Shown: piece by piece, positions 48,929 to 58,075 of the stretch
Layout: each line of letters starts with the position of its first letter
Position numbering within the stretch: position 1 is the stretch's first letter
Assembly (NCBI GenBank): GCA_002347725.1
Contig: DDXA01000003.1
Coordinates: forward strand, 1 to 64,000
Direction of reading: 5' to 3'
Origin: Actinobacteria bacterium UBA2272
GTDB taxonomy: Bacteria > Actinomycetota > Coriobacteriia > Anaerosomatales > Anaerosomataceae
DNA: 64,000 nucleotides
The notes under the pieces: generated by a model
Database searches by the model: none
Seen by the model: only the letters and a program-made list of their open reading frames with translations
Told to the model about the DNA's origin: nothing
Made by a program: the position numbers and the translations under genes

Positions 48929-50323
48929 ATGGATCTCACGCACCGGCCGGAACTTCGGCAGAAGATAACCCTTTCTCCGCAGGTCTATCAGGGCCTGAGT
49001 ATCCTTGCGATGCCCGTCGCCGAGCTGCAGGTTCTTATCGAGACCGAGTTGCTCGAGAATCCCGTACTCGAGGTCGAGGAAGAGGAGTACGACTCCTCGG
49101 AGGATGCCGACGACCGTCGAGACGAGGTCGATGACGAGCGCGCGTGGGACGAGTGGCTCGACCAGTACGAAGAGCTCGAGCGCATGGACGGGAACGCTCC
49201 GCGTGACCCCAACGCCGAGACGGTCAACGCCGATGAGTTCGTGGGTGGCGTTCAGAGCTTCGCGGACTATCTGCTCGAGCAGCTGACGCTTCTCGACGCT
49301 CCCAATGAGGTAGCGCTCGCCGCCAGAGCGACGGTGGGCTTTCTCGACGACGACGGTTTCTTCGTCGGAAGCTGCTCGGAGATCGCGCAGATCACCGGTG
49401 TTTCGAAGGAGACCGCCGAGGAGGCGCTGCGCCTGATTCAGCAGCTCGATCCCCCCGGCGTCGGAGCGCGTTCGGTCGTCGAGGCACTGCTCCTCCAGGC
49501 CGAGACGATCGGAGTGGCATCTCCGGTTCTCACGACGATCATCGAGAACCATCTCGACGACGTCGCGGTCAATCACTTCCGGAAGATCGCGCGCGCGATC
49601 GGCGTCAGCGAAGACGTGGTGCGCGACGAAGTCGAGAATCTCAAGTCCCTCAACCCTCGTCCTGCAGGCGCGTTCTCGCCGGGACCGGCGCCCGGATACG
49701 TGGTGCCCGATGTGACGTTGAGGCGATTCGGCGACGAGTGGCTCGTCATTGCCAACAACGAGGCGGTCCCCGTCCTGCGCGTGAGTCCACGATATCGCTC
49801 GATGTTGCGCTCCGGCTCATCGGCCGACGAGGATACGAAGCGCTACCTGAAGGACAAGATCAGGCAGGCCGAGACGTTCATGCGCAACGTCGACCGCCGT
49901 CGGGACACGGTGAGTCGGATCGCAGGCATCATCCTTGAGGTGCAGCGCGACTTCTTCGAGGACGGCAGGGGCGATCTGCGCCCTCTGCGGCTTGAGGACG
50001 TTGCGGTCGAGATCGGCGTCCACCTGTCTACGGTGAGCCGTGGCGTCACGGGGAAGTACATGGCGACGCCGTACGGCCTGTTCGAGCTCAAGCACTTCTT
50101 CTCCGGCGGGTACCGATCGTCGAGCGGTATGGATGTCGCCGCCACGACGATCAAGCAGCGCATCAGGAATCTGCTGCTGGCCGAGGAGCCGGGTCACCCC
50201 TTATCGGATCAGAAGCTCACCGAGGCGCTCGCCGCCGAGGGCGTGCGGGTGGCCCGGCGGACTGTGGCCAAGTATCGCGAGGAGCTCGGCATAGAGCCGT
50301 CGTGGGCCAGGAAGCGGCGATGA
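48929..50323 (+). CDS. rpoN: RNA polymerase sigma-54 factor
   Basis: A 464-residue sigma-54. Region I: QKITLSPQVYQGLSILAMPVAELQVLIETELLENPVLE; acidic region II (about 50-105); core-binding region III; and the RpoN box ARRTVAKYRE near residues 442-451 that reads the -24 element. It directs activator-dependent transcription. ATG 48929 is used. Its stop overlaps the kinase start, and the kinase stop overlaps the activator start, giving one operon with its own regulators. Sigma-54 is uncommon in actinobacteria. Confidence 0.96.
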   Translation: MDLTHRPELRQKITLSPQVYQGLSILAMPVAELQVLIETELLENPVLEVEEEEYDSSEDADDRRDEVDDERAWDEWLDQYEELERMDGNAPRDPNAETVNADEFVGGVQSFADYLLEQLTLLDAPNEVALAARATVGFLDDDGFFVGSCSEIAQITGVSKETAEEALRLIQQLDPPGVGARSVVEALLLQAETIGVASPVLTTIIENHLDDVAVNHFRKIARAIGVSEDVVRDEVENLKSLNPRPAGAFSPGPAPGYVVPDVTLRRFGDEWLVIANNEAVPVLRVSPRYRSMLRSGSSADEDTKRYLKDKIRQAETFMRNVDRRRDTVSRIAGIILEVQRDFFEDGRGDLRPLRLEDVAVEIGVHLSTVSRGVTGKYMATPYGLFELKHFFSGGYRSSSGMDVAATTIKQRIRNLLLAEEPGHPLSDQKLTEALAAEGVRVARRTVAKYREELGIEPSWARKRR

Positions 50324-51840
50324 GCGGATCTGTCCTTCCCAACAACGGTTTGGACGCGGGGAGCCGCCGCGCGACCTCCCGCCGTGATGTGGCACTCGTG
50401 ATCGTGCTGCTGGCGGTGATCACCGCGCTGCACTTCATGACCGACACAAGCGCGCAGAGCATGACGATGCACCTGCTCTACCGCAAGCTCTACTACGTTC
50501 CGATCATGTACGCGGGGTTCGCATTCGGACTGCGTGGCGGCCTGGTTGCGGCGGTCGCCGCCTCCCTGCTGTTCGCGCCTCACGCGCGCGTGGCGATGGG
50601 CGGGCTTATCGGCCCGGACGTGGACAACCTGTACGAGATCGTCATGTTCCTGGCGACCGGCGCGCTCTTCGGGTGGATCCGTGACCTCGAGGAGCGCAAG
50701 ACCACCGACCTTTGGGTCGTGAAGTTGCAGCTCGAGAGCGCGTATCGGACGCTCGAGGAGCGCGCGATCCAGTTGGTCAACATCCAGGACTACACGCAGT
50801 CGATCCTTCGCTCGATCACCTCGGGCGTTCTGACCGTGGGGCCCGACGGCTCGGTGGCCACCGCGAATCCGGCTGCCGAGCGGATTCTGGGCATGCCCGA
50901 GGCGGAGATGGTGCCTCGTCGGCTCGGCGTGCTGTTCTCCAGCGACGGCGGGATCGACGCGGGGCTCTCGCGCCTGCTCTCGGGGCGGGTTCCCAGGCTG
51001 GTCATGGATACCCAGGTGGTCACTCGCGCCGATCTCACGGTACACATGCAGGTTGGCATGTCACGGATGCGCGATGTCAACGGTCGTCTTCTCGGGGCGG
51101 TCGTCACGTTCGACGACGTGTCCGAGGTGCGGGCGCTCACCGACCAACTTATACGCACCGACCGTCTGGCCGCGATGGGCGAGCTGACCGCAGGTGTCGC
51201 GCACGAGGTCCGCAACCCGCTCGGCATCATCAGAGCCTCGGTGCAGCTGCTCGAGGTCGCCGATGGAGATGTTGCGCGGATCGGTGAGGCCGCCGGCGTC
51301 ATCAAGCAGGAGATCGACCGGCTCGACAAGGTCATCAAGGCGCTGCTGGACTTTGGCAGGCCGTCGGCGCCCACGTTGAGGCCGACCGATGTCGAGAGTG
51401 TCGTCACTGACGTGGTGCTGTTCACCCGGCGCTTTGCCAACCAATGGCGGGTGGAGATCGAGACGGAGTTCGCGGCCGGCGTGCCGCTCGTCGCGGCTGA
51501 TGCCGATCAACTCAAGCAGGTCCTCGTGAACCTCATCTCCAACTCGGTCCAGGCGATGGAAGAGGCCGGAGGTACCATAACGGTGCGCGTGTGGGATGAT
51601 GACGATCTCGTCTTCGTGTCCGTGGCCGACACTGGCCCGGGCATACCCGCCGAGGCACTGCCAAAGGTCTTCGATCCGTTCTACTCGACGCGCGACGATG
51701 GTACCGGCCTCGGACTGACCATCGTACACAGGATCATCGATCAGCACGGCGGGCGCATCGACGTCGAGAGTTCGCCAGGGACGGGGACCAGATTCACGGT
51801 CGCCGTGCCCGCCAGCCGTTCGGGAGGAGACAGATCATGA
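50320..51840 (+). CDS. Membrane-associated PAS histidine kinase (NtrB/AtoS-like)
   Basis: A 506-residue kinase. An N-terminal membrane domain of about four helices (20-120; similar to sensor modules with no large external loop), a coiled-coil linker, a PAS domain (about 160-270), then HisKA with His295 in GVAHEVRNPLG and HATPase with NLISNSVQAM, DTGPGIP and GTGLGLTIV. It should phosphorylate the activator encoded next. ATG 50320 overlaps the rpoN stop. Confidence 0.93.
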   Translation: MSGSVLPNNGLDAGSRRATSRRDVALVIVLLAVITALHFMTDTSAQSMTMHLLYRKLYYVPIMYAGFAFGLRGGLVAAVAASLLFAPHARVAMGGLIGPDVDNLYEIVMFLATGALFGWIRDLEERKTTDLWVVKLQLESAYRTLEERAIQLVNIQDYTQSILRSITSGVLTVGPDGSVATANPAAERILGMPEAEMVPRRLGVLFSSDGGIDAGLSRLLSGRVPRLVMDTQVVTRADLTVHMQVGMSRMRDVNGRLLGAVVTFDDVSEVRALTDQLIRTDRLAAMGELTAGVAHEVRNPLGIIRASVQLLEVADGDVARIGEAAGVIKQEIDRLDKVIKALLDFGRPSAPTLRPTDVESVVTDVVLFTRRFANQWRVEIETEFAAGVPLVAADADQLKQVLVNLISNSVQAMEEAGGTITVRVWDDDDLVFVSVADTGPGIPAEALPKVFDPFYSTRDDGTGLGLTIVHRIIDQHGGRIDVESSPGTGTRFTVAVPASRSGGDRS

Positions 51841-53186
51841 AGCGTCGCGTGCTCATAGCCGACGACGAGAAGAACATGCGATGGGTGCTCCGGCAGGCCC
51901 TGGAGGCCGAGGGCTACGATGTCGCCGAGGCTGCGGACGGCAAGGAGGCACTCTCGGGGATCAGCGAGCAGGAGCCGGACCTCATGGTCCTCGATCACAA
52001 GATGCCCGCTCCCGACGGCATGGAGGTGCTGCGCCGGCTGCGAGGCAAAGGTCACCGCTTCCCCGTCATCATGCTCACCGCGCATGGCAACGTCCAGACT
52101 GCGGTCGAAGCCATGAAGGCGGGAGCCAGCGAGTATCTGACCAAGCCGTTCGATCTCGAGGAGTTGAAGCTCTCCATCGAGAAGGCGCTCAAGATGAGTG
52201 AACTCGCTGCCGAGGTCGACCGGCTGCGCGAGGAACTCGAGCAGGACTGGGATGTCGAGGGCATCGTGGCCACCGACCAGAACATGCTCGGCGTGCTGCA
52301 AACCGTGCAGCGTGTCGCCCCCACATCGGCCACCATCATGCTCTACGGTGAGTCGGGGACAGGTAAGGAGCTTGTCGCCCGTGCCCTGCATCGGCTGTCG
52401 GAGCGAGCGACGCGACCCTTCATCTCCGTGAGCGCGGGAGCGCTTCCCGAGACGTTGCTGGAAAGCGAGCTGTTTGGCTACGAGAAGGGCGCCTTCACCG
52501 GCGCGATGACGGCGAAACCGGGCCGTTTCGAGATGGCCAACGGGGGCACGCTGTTTCTGGACGAGATCGGTGACATCGGTCCTGCGGTGCAGGTGAAGCT
52601 GCTTCGCGTGCTCCAGGAGCGCACATTCGAGAGACTCGGCGGAACACGGAGCATCGAGGTCGACGTACGGGTCATCTCCGCAACCAACCAGGACCTGCAG
52701 CAGTTGATCGCGGACGGTGCGTTCAGAGAGGACCTCTACTATCGACTCAATGTCGTCCCCATCACCATCCCGCCGCTTCGCAAGCGCCTTGACGACATCG
52801 CGCCGCTGGTGGCCCACTTCCTCGAGAAGTACGGGGCTCAGGGGCGCACGATCTCGCCCGAGGCTATGCGGGCGTTCGTCGAGTACCAGTGGCCCGGGAA
52901 CGTCCGCGAGCTCGAGAACACCATCGAGCGTATGGTCATTCTCTCGCACAGCGACGAGATCGGGCTGGACGATCTGCCGGCCGAGATCCGAGCGGGTGTG
53001 AACGTGTGCGATGCGGGCACGCGGTGCTTCGTGCTTCCGGAGTCGGGGCTGGACCTGGAGGAGACGGAGATGGACTTCATCAAGCAGGCGCTCGAGCGCG
53101 CCGGCGGGAGTGCGCCCAAGGCCGCCAAGCTGCTCGGACTGACCACCAAGACGCTTGAGGCCCGCATGCAGCGGTTTGGACTCTAG
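51837..53186 (+). CDS. Sigma-54-dependent response regulator (NtrC/AtoC-like)
   Basis: A 449-residue activator. Receiver domain with phospho-acceptor Asp53; AAA+ domain with Walker A GESGTGKE (171-178) and the sigma-54-contacting GAFTGA (218-223); C-terminal Fis-type helix-turn-helix (KAAKLLGLTTKTLEARMQRF). It drives open-complex formation by sigma-54 polymerase once phosphorylated. ATG 51837 overlaps the kinase stop. The first candidate target promoter lies 26 bp after its stop. Confidence 0.95.
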   Translation: MKRRVLIADDEKNMRWVLRQALEAEGYDVAEAADGKEALSGISEQEPDLMVLDHKMPAPDGMEVLRRLRGKGHRFPVIMLTAHGNVQTAVEAMKAGASEYLTKPFDLEELKLSIEKALKMSELAAEVDRLREELEQDWDVEGIVATDQNMLGVLQTVQRVAPTSATIMLYGESGTGKELVARALHRLSERATRPFISVSAGALPETLLESELFGYEKGAFTGAMTAKPGRFEMANGGTLFLDEIGDIGPAVQVKLLRVLQERTFERLGGTRSIEVDVRVISATNQDLQQLIADGAFREDLYYRLNVVPITIPPLRKRLDDIAPLVAHFLEKYGAQGRTISPEAMRAFVEYQWPGNVRELENTIERMVILSHSDEIGLDDLPAEIRAGVNVCDAGTRCFVLPESGLDLEETEMDFIKQALERAGGSAPKAAKLLGLTTKTLEARMQRFGL

Positions 53187-53211
53187 GCTCGATGGGGGAT
53201 CGCCCGGTCCT

Positions 53212-53227
53212 TGGCATATCGCTTGCA
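53212..53227 (+). promoter_or_regulatory. Sigma-54 (-24/-12) promoter
   Basis: TGGCATATCGCTTGCA matches TGGCAC-N5-TTGCA with one mismatch; GG (53213-53214) and GC (53225-53226) are separated by exactly 10 bp. It lies directly downstream of the activator gene and upstream of a membrane zinc-ribbon gene. Confidence 0.82.
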
Positions 53228-53269
53228 CATACCCGGCAGTCAGAACCTTCCCGGGCGAGAGTGCAGAAG

Positions 53270-53617
53270 ATGAGCGAGCGGCGTCGGACCGTGTTCATAG
53301 GCGTAGGCGTGGCTGCCGTCATCGTGGCGGTCTCCGGCACCGCAATCCTGCTGTCGATCGATCCGGGTCACGTGCGGTGCGCGTTGACCGAGCAGTTTGG
53401 CTGGGTCACGCCGTTGGTGGCAGCATCGGTACTCGGTGGCGCGATGTTCGTGCTCCTGGGTCAGCGAAGTCCCAAGTCAGACACGGCGGCCAGCGACGTG
53501 GCCCCGTGCTTGGCGTGCGGGCGAGAACTACTCGGCGAGTGGCGCATGTGTCCGTACTGCGGCTCGATGACACATGCACGCCCCGGCGCTCGTTCGGGCC
53601 GGCGGTCAGACGGCTGA
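53270..53617 (+). CDS. Two-helix membrane protein with zinc ribbon
   Basis: A 115-residue protein. Two hydrophobic helices (about 8-30 and 44-64) precede a C-terminal zinc ribbon with CLACGRE and CPYCGS. The frame is open further upstream, but ATG 53270 is chosen because earlier starts lie before or inside the sigma-54 promoter. Its function is unknown. As the first gene after a -24/-12 promoter it is the best candidate target of the adjacent two-component system. Confidence 0.7.
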   Translation: MSERRRTVFIGVGVAAVIVAVSGTAILLSIDPGHVRCALTEQFGWVTPLVAASVLGGAMFVLLGQRSPKSDTAASDVAPCLACGRELLGEWRMCPYCGSMTHARPGARSGRRSDG

Positions 53618-53643
53618 CCGGATCGGAGTCAAAGGAGAAGCGT

Positions 53644-53868
53644 ATGGCGCTTGTGACGACACGGCTCAAGACGACGGGCCTACACTGCCCGTCGTGCTCG
53701 ATGCTCATCCAGATGGACGTGGGGGACATGGAGGGCGTTGCATCGGTTCACGCCGATCACCATTCCGGTCTCGCGGAGGTCGAGCACGATCCCGAACTGG
53801 TGAGACCCGATGAGATTGTGGCCGCCATCGTGAAGCTCGGGTACGGCGCCGAGGTGGAAAGCGACTAG
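53644..53868 (+). CDS. Heavy-metal-associated (HMA) domain protein
   Basis: A 74-residue single-domain protein with the metal-binding loop GLHCPSCS (Cys at about 15 and 18) and the ferredoxin-like pattern VASVHADHHSGLAEVEHDPELVRPDEIVAAIVKLGYGAEV. Relatives are copper chaperones (CopZ-like) or other thiol-metal carriers. ATG 53644 follows AAAGGAG. It lies 26 bp after the preceding gene and 108 bp before a CcdA gene with a CsoR/CstR operator. Confidence 0.88.
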   Translation: MALVTTRLKTTGLHCPSCSMLIQMDVGDMEGVASVHADHHSGLAEVEHDPELVRPDEIVAAIVKLGYGAEVESD

Positions 53869-53898
53869 CACCGCCGGGCGCGGGGGTGACCGGGGACG

Positions 53899-53929
53899 TT
53901 GGACACTCGTATACCCCATGGGGTATAAT
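53899..53929 (+). promoter_or_regulatory. ccdA promoter with CsoR/CstR operator
   Basis: ATACCCCATGGGGTAT (53911-53926) is base-for-base the same operator as at 45515. It overlaps a perfect TATAAT (53924-53929); TTGGAC at 53899-53904 is a possible -35 at 19 bp. Confidence 0.82.
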
Positions 53930-53975
53930 GCCGCATGCGAGGATCGGTCCAACAAGGCTCGGGAGAGGCGTGATC

Positions 53976-54701
53976 ATGACTGCTGCGGTGGGTATGTGGG
54001 CTGCGTTGGGGGCAGGCATGCTCACGTTTCTATCGCCGTGCGTGCTGCCACTCATTCCCGGGTACATCGCGTTCATCGGGGGCCTGGGGTCTTCCAGTGG
54101 CTCAGATGAGCGTCCCGCCACTCGTGTCGTTTTCGTTCCCGCGTTGCTGTTCGTCATCGGCTTCTCTGCGGTGTTCGTAGCGCTCGGCGCGTCGGCATCG
54201 TTACTCGGCGGCTTCCTGACGGCCAATCGGGTCCTGTTCGAGCGGATCGCCGGTGTAGCCGTCATCGCCCTGGGAGTCTTCATGCTCGGGGTGATCAAGA
54301 TTCCGGGACTGTATGGCGAGGCGCGGTTCGACATGCACAAGGCGCGTCGTTTCGGGCCGGCTGCCGCACTCGTGATGGGCGCTGCCTTCGCGTTCGGCTG
54401 GTCGCCGTGCGTGGGTCCGATCCTCGGCTCGATCCTGATGCTCGCGGCCGGTGGCGAGGATCCGGCGAGAGGTGCGCTCCTGCTGGGCGTGTACTCGGCT
54501 GGTCTCGGTGTGCCGTTTCTTGCAGTCGCGCTGCTGCTGGGGCGCATCAAGCCCCTACTCGCATGGCTCAATCGCCGCGCACTCGTGATCAACCGTGTCG
54601 CCGGCGGTGTCCTCATCGTGCTCGGCGTGCTCATCCTGACCGGCCGCCTCGCCGCACTGGTCGGCGCGCTTTCTACCGTCGTCCCGAAGATAGGCGGCTG
54701 A
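53976..54701 (+). CDS. CcdA-type thiol-disulfide transmembrane protein
   Basis: A 241-residue membrane protein with six helices. The two redox cysteines sit in FLSPCVLPLIPGYIAF (helix 1) and FGWSPCVGPILGSIL (helix 4). CcdA carries electrons from cytoplasmic thioredoxin to extracytoplasmic thiol proteins (cytochrome c maturation, envelope repair). The operator shared with the thioredoxin operon strongly suggests that TrxA is its electron donor. ATG 53976 follows GGGAGAGG by 7 bp; GTG 53970 is an alternative. Confidence 0.92.
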   Translation: MTAAVGMWAALGAGMLTFLSPCVLPLIPGYIAFIGGLGSSSGSDERPATRVVFVPALLFVIGFSAVFVALGASASLLGGFLTANRVLFERIAGVAVIALGVFMLGVIKIPGLYGEARFDMHKARRFGPAAALVMGAAFAFGWSPCVGPILGSILMLAAGGEDPARGALLLGVYSAGLGVPFLAVALLLGRIKPLLAWLNRRALVINRVAGGVLIVLGVLILTGRLAALVGALSTVVPKIGG

Positions 54702-54782
54702 CGGCGCGTTGCCGCTGCATCTGCCCTGCTCTAGGATAGGTGTGCTCGGCAGTAGCCGGAACCTAATCCGTCAGGGGACGCA

Positions 54783-57700
54783 ATGCGGCACCGGGACGCG
54801 CCACGTCTCACGCTGACCAACAGGCTGCTCGCTCTCGCGGCAGCGATCGTGATCATCACGACGCTGCTGCTCGTCTCCACAACAGCGGCGGGCGTGTACG
54901 AGATGGCGCAGCGGCAGGCGACGAGCCGTCAGCTGGCGTACCGGGAGATGCTTGCCGCCGACATAGGGGGGCAGCTCGGCGCCGCGGGACGGGTCGTCCG
55001 GACATGCGCCAGCGACCCCGCGCTCCTTGAGGCCGACGAAGTGACCGTGGCGCGAGCGCTTGCCGCACTCGGGGCCGAGCAGACGGCATGGGTCCGGGGC
55101 ATGACTCTCGCCGAGTCGAACGGGGCGACTGTCGCATCGTGGTCGGCAGGTACGGCTGCTCTCGACGGGGCGCCTGAGGTCTCTTCGGCCGCGGCCGGTC
55201 AGGGTCTTACGTTCAGATGGACGGCTGCTCCTGGGTCTGACGGCGCAGGGGCGTTGTGGGCGGTGGCACCCGTGAGGCTGCCCGAAGGGCCGCCGCGAGT
55301 GTTGGTCGTGCGGCTACGGATCGACTTCGTCGCTTCGGCCCTCGATCATGTCGGGCGTACTGAGGGTTCGACGCGCGCGATCGTCTTCGACGAGTCGGGG
55401 CAGCGCATATTCGGTGAGGACGTCTCAGCCGGAGGCGATGACGTCTACTCGTTCAGGCCTGATGACGCAGAGTCGGGCACGGGCAGTCTGCGGGTGGACG
55501 GCACGAGCCCGCATGTTGGTCACTACTCGCTCCTGCCCGACCCTCCGGGCCCCGCATGGCGGGTCGGCGTCGTCGAGCCCGCGGAAGGCGCCTGGAGCGA
55601 GATCCTGGCGGCGTTGCAGCCGGGACTCATCGGTTGGCTGGCGGCGTTGGGGGTGGCCCTCATCGCGGCCCTCATCGTTGTCGGACGAGTCACCCGGCCG
55701 CTCCGTCAGCTCGAGGTCCGCGCACGTGCACTTGCGGCCGGAGCTCAGGTGGAGCCGGCGACGGTTGAGAGCCGTGACGAGGTCGGGCGCCTGCTCGAGG
55801 CGTTCAACTCGGTCGTGAGGCGCATGGACCGCCTCGGCGATATCGCCGAACTCCTTGCACGGGCGTCCGACATGTCGCTTGTGCTCCAGGGTGTCACCTC
55901 GTCGATCACTCACATGCTGGGCGAGGTCGATGTCGACGTACTGCTGCTCTCCGAGGAGGGGCGGCTCGATCTCGTCGCGGCTGAGGGCGCGCTTGCAGGG
56001 AGCCGAGATGTGAGCGTAGCCGTTGACGACGTGACATGGGTCGCCGAGGCGCTTGAGTCGGGTGAGTCTGTGGTGGCCGCGCCGGGCATCGATGACGTGC
56101 TGCTGGGTCTGCACGGACACCCGTCAGCGGCCGTCCTTGCCGCTCCGCTACGCTCCGGGGTCGAGACCATTGGAGCGGTGGTCGTCGTTCGCAGCGGTCC
56201 TGTGGCGTTCGCGGACGCGGAGTCGGAAACGGTACGCTCGTTCGCCGCGCAGGCCTCCATCGCACTGCAGAACTCACGGTTGTTCGAAGAGGAGCGGCAG
56301 TCACGACGGGAGGCTGAGGCGCTGCAGGCCATCGCCGAGAGACTCGCTTCGCCGCTTGCGCTCGAGGAGACGCTTGCGGAACTCGGCGGGATGGCTGCCG
56401 AGTTGCTCGGACTCGATCGCGCACTCGTCTTCCTCGATGATCCTGCACGCTTCGGGTTGGCGGCTCGCGCGGACGACGAACCCTCCGAGTGGGCGGCGGC
56501 GTATCGTTCGTTCGTGGCGGAAGACACGCCGGTCGAGGGCCCGGTTCTTCTGCGGCGCAGCGCGGCCGATGACGGCCCTCTGACGAAGCTGTTGGAGCGC
56601 CGTGACGCGCGCGCGGTCCTGTTCGTTCCGCTTCGCATGGACGAGGCACAGATCGGATTATTGGTGCTGCTGTCGGGCCGGGACCATGCGCGCCTTGGCC
56701 CACGTCGGCTCGCACTCGCCGACACGATCGGCAAGCAGGTCTCTCTCGCGTTGAAGAACGCGTCGCTGTACGAGCAGGCCACGAGTCGCGCGGACAATCT
56801 GGAGACGATTTTCCGGATCAGTCACGCGGTGGCATCGTCGCTTCAGAGCCGCATCGTGCTGAACCGCGTGCTCGACGTCGTACAGAAGATCCTGTCGGCT
56901 GACGCGGTCATGCTGCTGACCTACGACGCGCAACGCAAGGTGATGACCGTGCCGATGGCGCGGGGTGCCCTACACCGGGACATGCTCGAGACCACCTTCC
57001 GTAGCGGTGAGGACGTTGTGGGCCGGGTGTTCGAGACGCGGGAGCCCGAACGTTTCGACAGACTCGCGGATACGGACACCCGACTGCTCAACGCCGCGTC
57101 CGAGCAGGGGCTGCAGTCACTGCTCGCGGTGCCGCTGCTCGCTCGCGGGCGCAGTATCGGCGTGCTGGTGGCGTTCGCAATGGCCGAGTCCGCGTTCTCG
57201 AGCGACGAGCTCGACTTGATGCGCACGTTCGCGTCACAGGCGGCCCTGGCAATCGACACTGCCGACATGTTCAGCCGAGAACATCATGTGGCCACCGTGC
57301 TGCAGCAGAGCATTCTACCTACCCGTCTTCCGCGGATAACCGGCATTGAGGCGAGCAGCGTGTACCTGCCTGCGGTCGGCGACGCGGAGATCGGTGGGGA
57401 CTACTACGATATGTTCTTGGCGCCCGACGGCCGGGTTGTCGTGTCCATCGGCGATGTCTGCGGCAAGGGCGTCGAGGCGGCGACCCAGACCTCGATGATC
57501 AAGTACGCGATACGCGGTATGGCTGTGGCAGGGTTGGGGCCGGCGCGCATCGTCAAGGAGCTCAATGCGATGCTCATCGAGACGGGAGATCCGGCCGGCA
57601 TCGTGACCCTGTGGATCGGCTTTCTCGATACCGCAACGGGTAAGCTCGCGTACGCCAACGGCGGGCATCCACCGGCGCTCGTCCTCGATCCGACCACGGC

Positions 57701-57995
57701 CGGCATCTCACGCCTCACGACGACCGGTGCGCTTCTCGGTGCCGTCGCAGACACGGAGTGGGGTGAGTCGTCGTTCACCATGAATCCCGGGGCGACGCTG
57801 CTGATGTACACGGACGGCGTGACTGAGGCGCGCAGCGGTGCCCGCTTCTTCGGTGAAGGGCGGGTCAGGCGTGCCCTCCGGGCCGGTGGTAGTGCGGCCG
57901 ACGTCTCGCAGCGGCTCCTGGAGCTTCTGCAGAGGTTTGCATCGGGCGAGTTGCGGGATGACGCGGCCGTCCTCGCGGTCGTCCGGACGCCCTGA
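54783..57995 (+). CDS. SpoIIE/RsbU-type phosphatase with sensor and GAF domains
   Basis: A 1070-residue multi-domain sensor phosphatase. In order: helix (about 15-37), extracytoplasmic sensor region (about 38-280), helix (about 283-305), HAMP (RVTRPLRQLEVRARALAAG), then three GAF-like domains (about 360-505, 510-660 and 670-840), and a PP2C/SpoIIE domain (about 865-1068) with SVYLPAVGDAEIGGDYYDMF, SIGDVCGKGVEAA and MYTDGVTEAR. It should dephosphorylate a STAS-domain protein, plausibly the one encoded next. ATG 54783 is used. Confidence 0.92.
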   Translation: MRHRDAPRLTLTNRLLALAAAIVIITTLLLVSTTAAGVYEMAQRQATSRQLAYREMLAADIGGQLGAAGRVVRTCASDPALLEADEVTVARALAALGAEQTAWVRGMTLAESNGATVASWSAGTAALDGAPEVSSAAAGQGLTFRWTAAPGSDGAGALWAVAPVRLPEGPPRVLVVRLRIDFVASALDHVGRTEGSTRAIVFDESGQRIFGEDVSAGGDDVYSFRPDDAESGTGSLRVDGTSPHVGHYSLLPDPPGPAWRVGVVEPAEGAWSEILAALQPGLIGWLAALGVALIAALIVVGRVTRPLRQLEVRARALAAGAQVEPATVESRDEVGRLLEAFNSVVRRMDRLGDIAELLARASDMSLVLQGVTSSITHMLGEVDVDVLLLSEEGRLDLVAAEGALAGSRDVSVAVDDVTWVAEALESGESVVAAPGIDDVLLGLHGHPSAAVLAAPLRSGVETIGAVVVVRSGPVAFADAESETVRSFAAQASIALQNSRLFEEERQSRREAEALQAIAERLASPLALEETLAELGGMAAELLGLDRALVFLDDPARFGLAARADDEPSEWAAAYRSFVAEDTPVEGPVLLRRSAADDGPLTKLLERRDARAVLFVPLRMDEAQIGLLVLLSGRDHARLGPRRLALADTIGKQVSLALKNASLYEQATSRADNLETIFRISHAVASSLQSRIVLNRVLDVVQKILSADAVMLLTYDAQRKVMTVPMARGALHRDMLETTFRSGEDVVGRVFETREPERFDRLADTDTRLLNAASEQGLQSLLAVPLLARGRSIGVLVAFAMAESAFSSDELDLMRTFASQAALAIDTADMFSREHHVATVLQQSILPTRLPRITGIEASSVYLPAVGDAEIGGDYYDMFLAPDGRVVVSIGDVCGKGVEAATQTSMIKYAIRGMAVAGLGPARIVKELNAMLIETGDPAGIVTLWIGFLDTATGKLAYANGGHPPALVLDPTTAGISRLTTTGALLGAVADTEWGESSFTMNPGATLLMYTDGVTEARSGARFFGEGRVRRALRAGGSAADVSQRLLELLQRFASGELRDDAAVLAVVRTP

Positions 57996-58075
57996 GCGTG
58001 GTCGACGGCGTTACGGTGCGTACACCTGGTGGAATGAGCACGTTCGAGAGACGGGCCGTCTGGCGGAGGCAGCGC

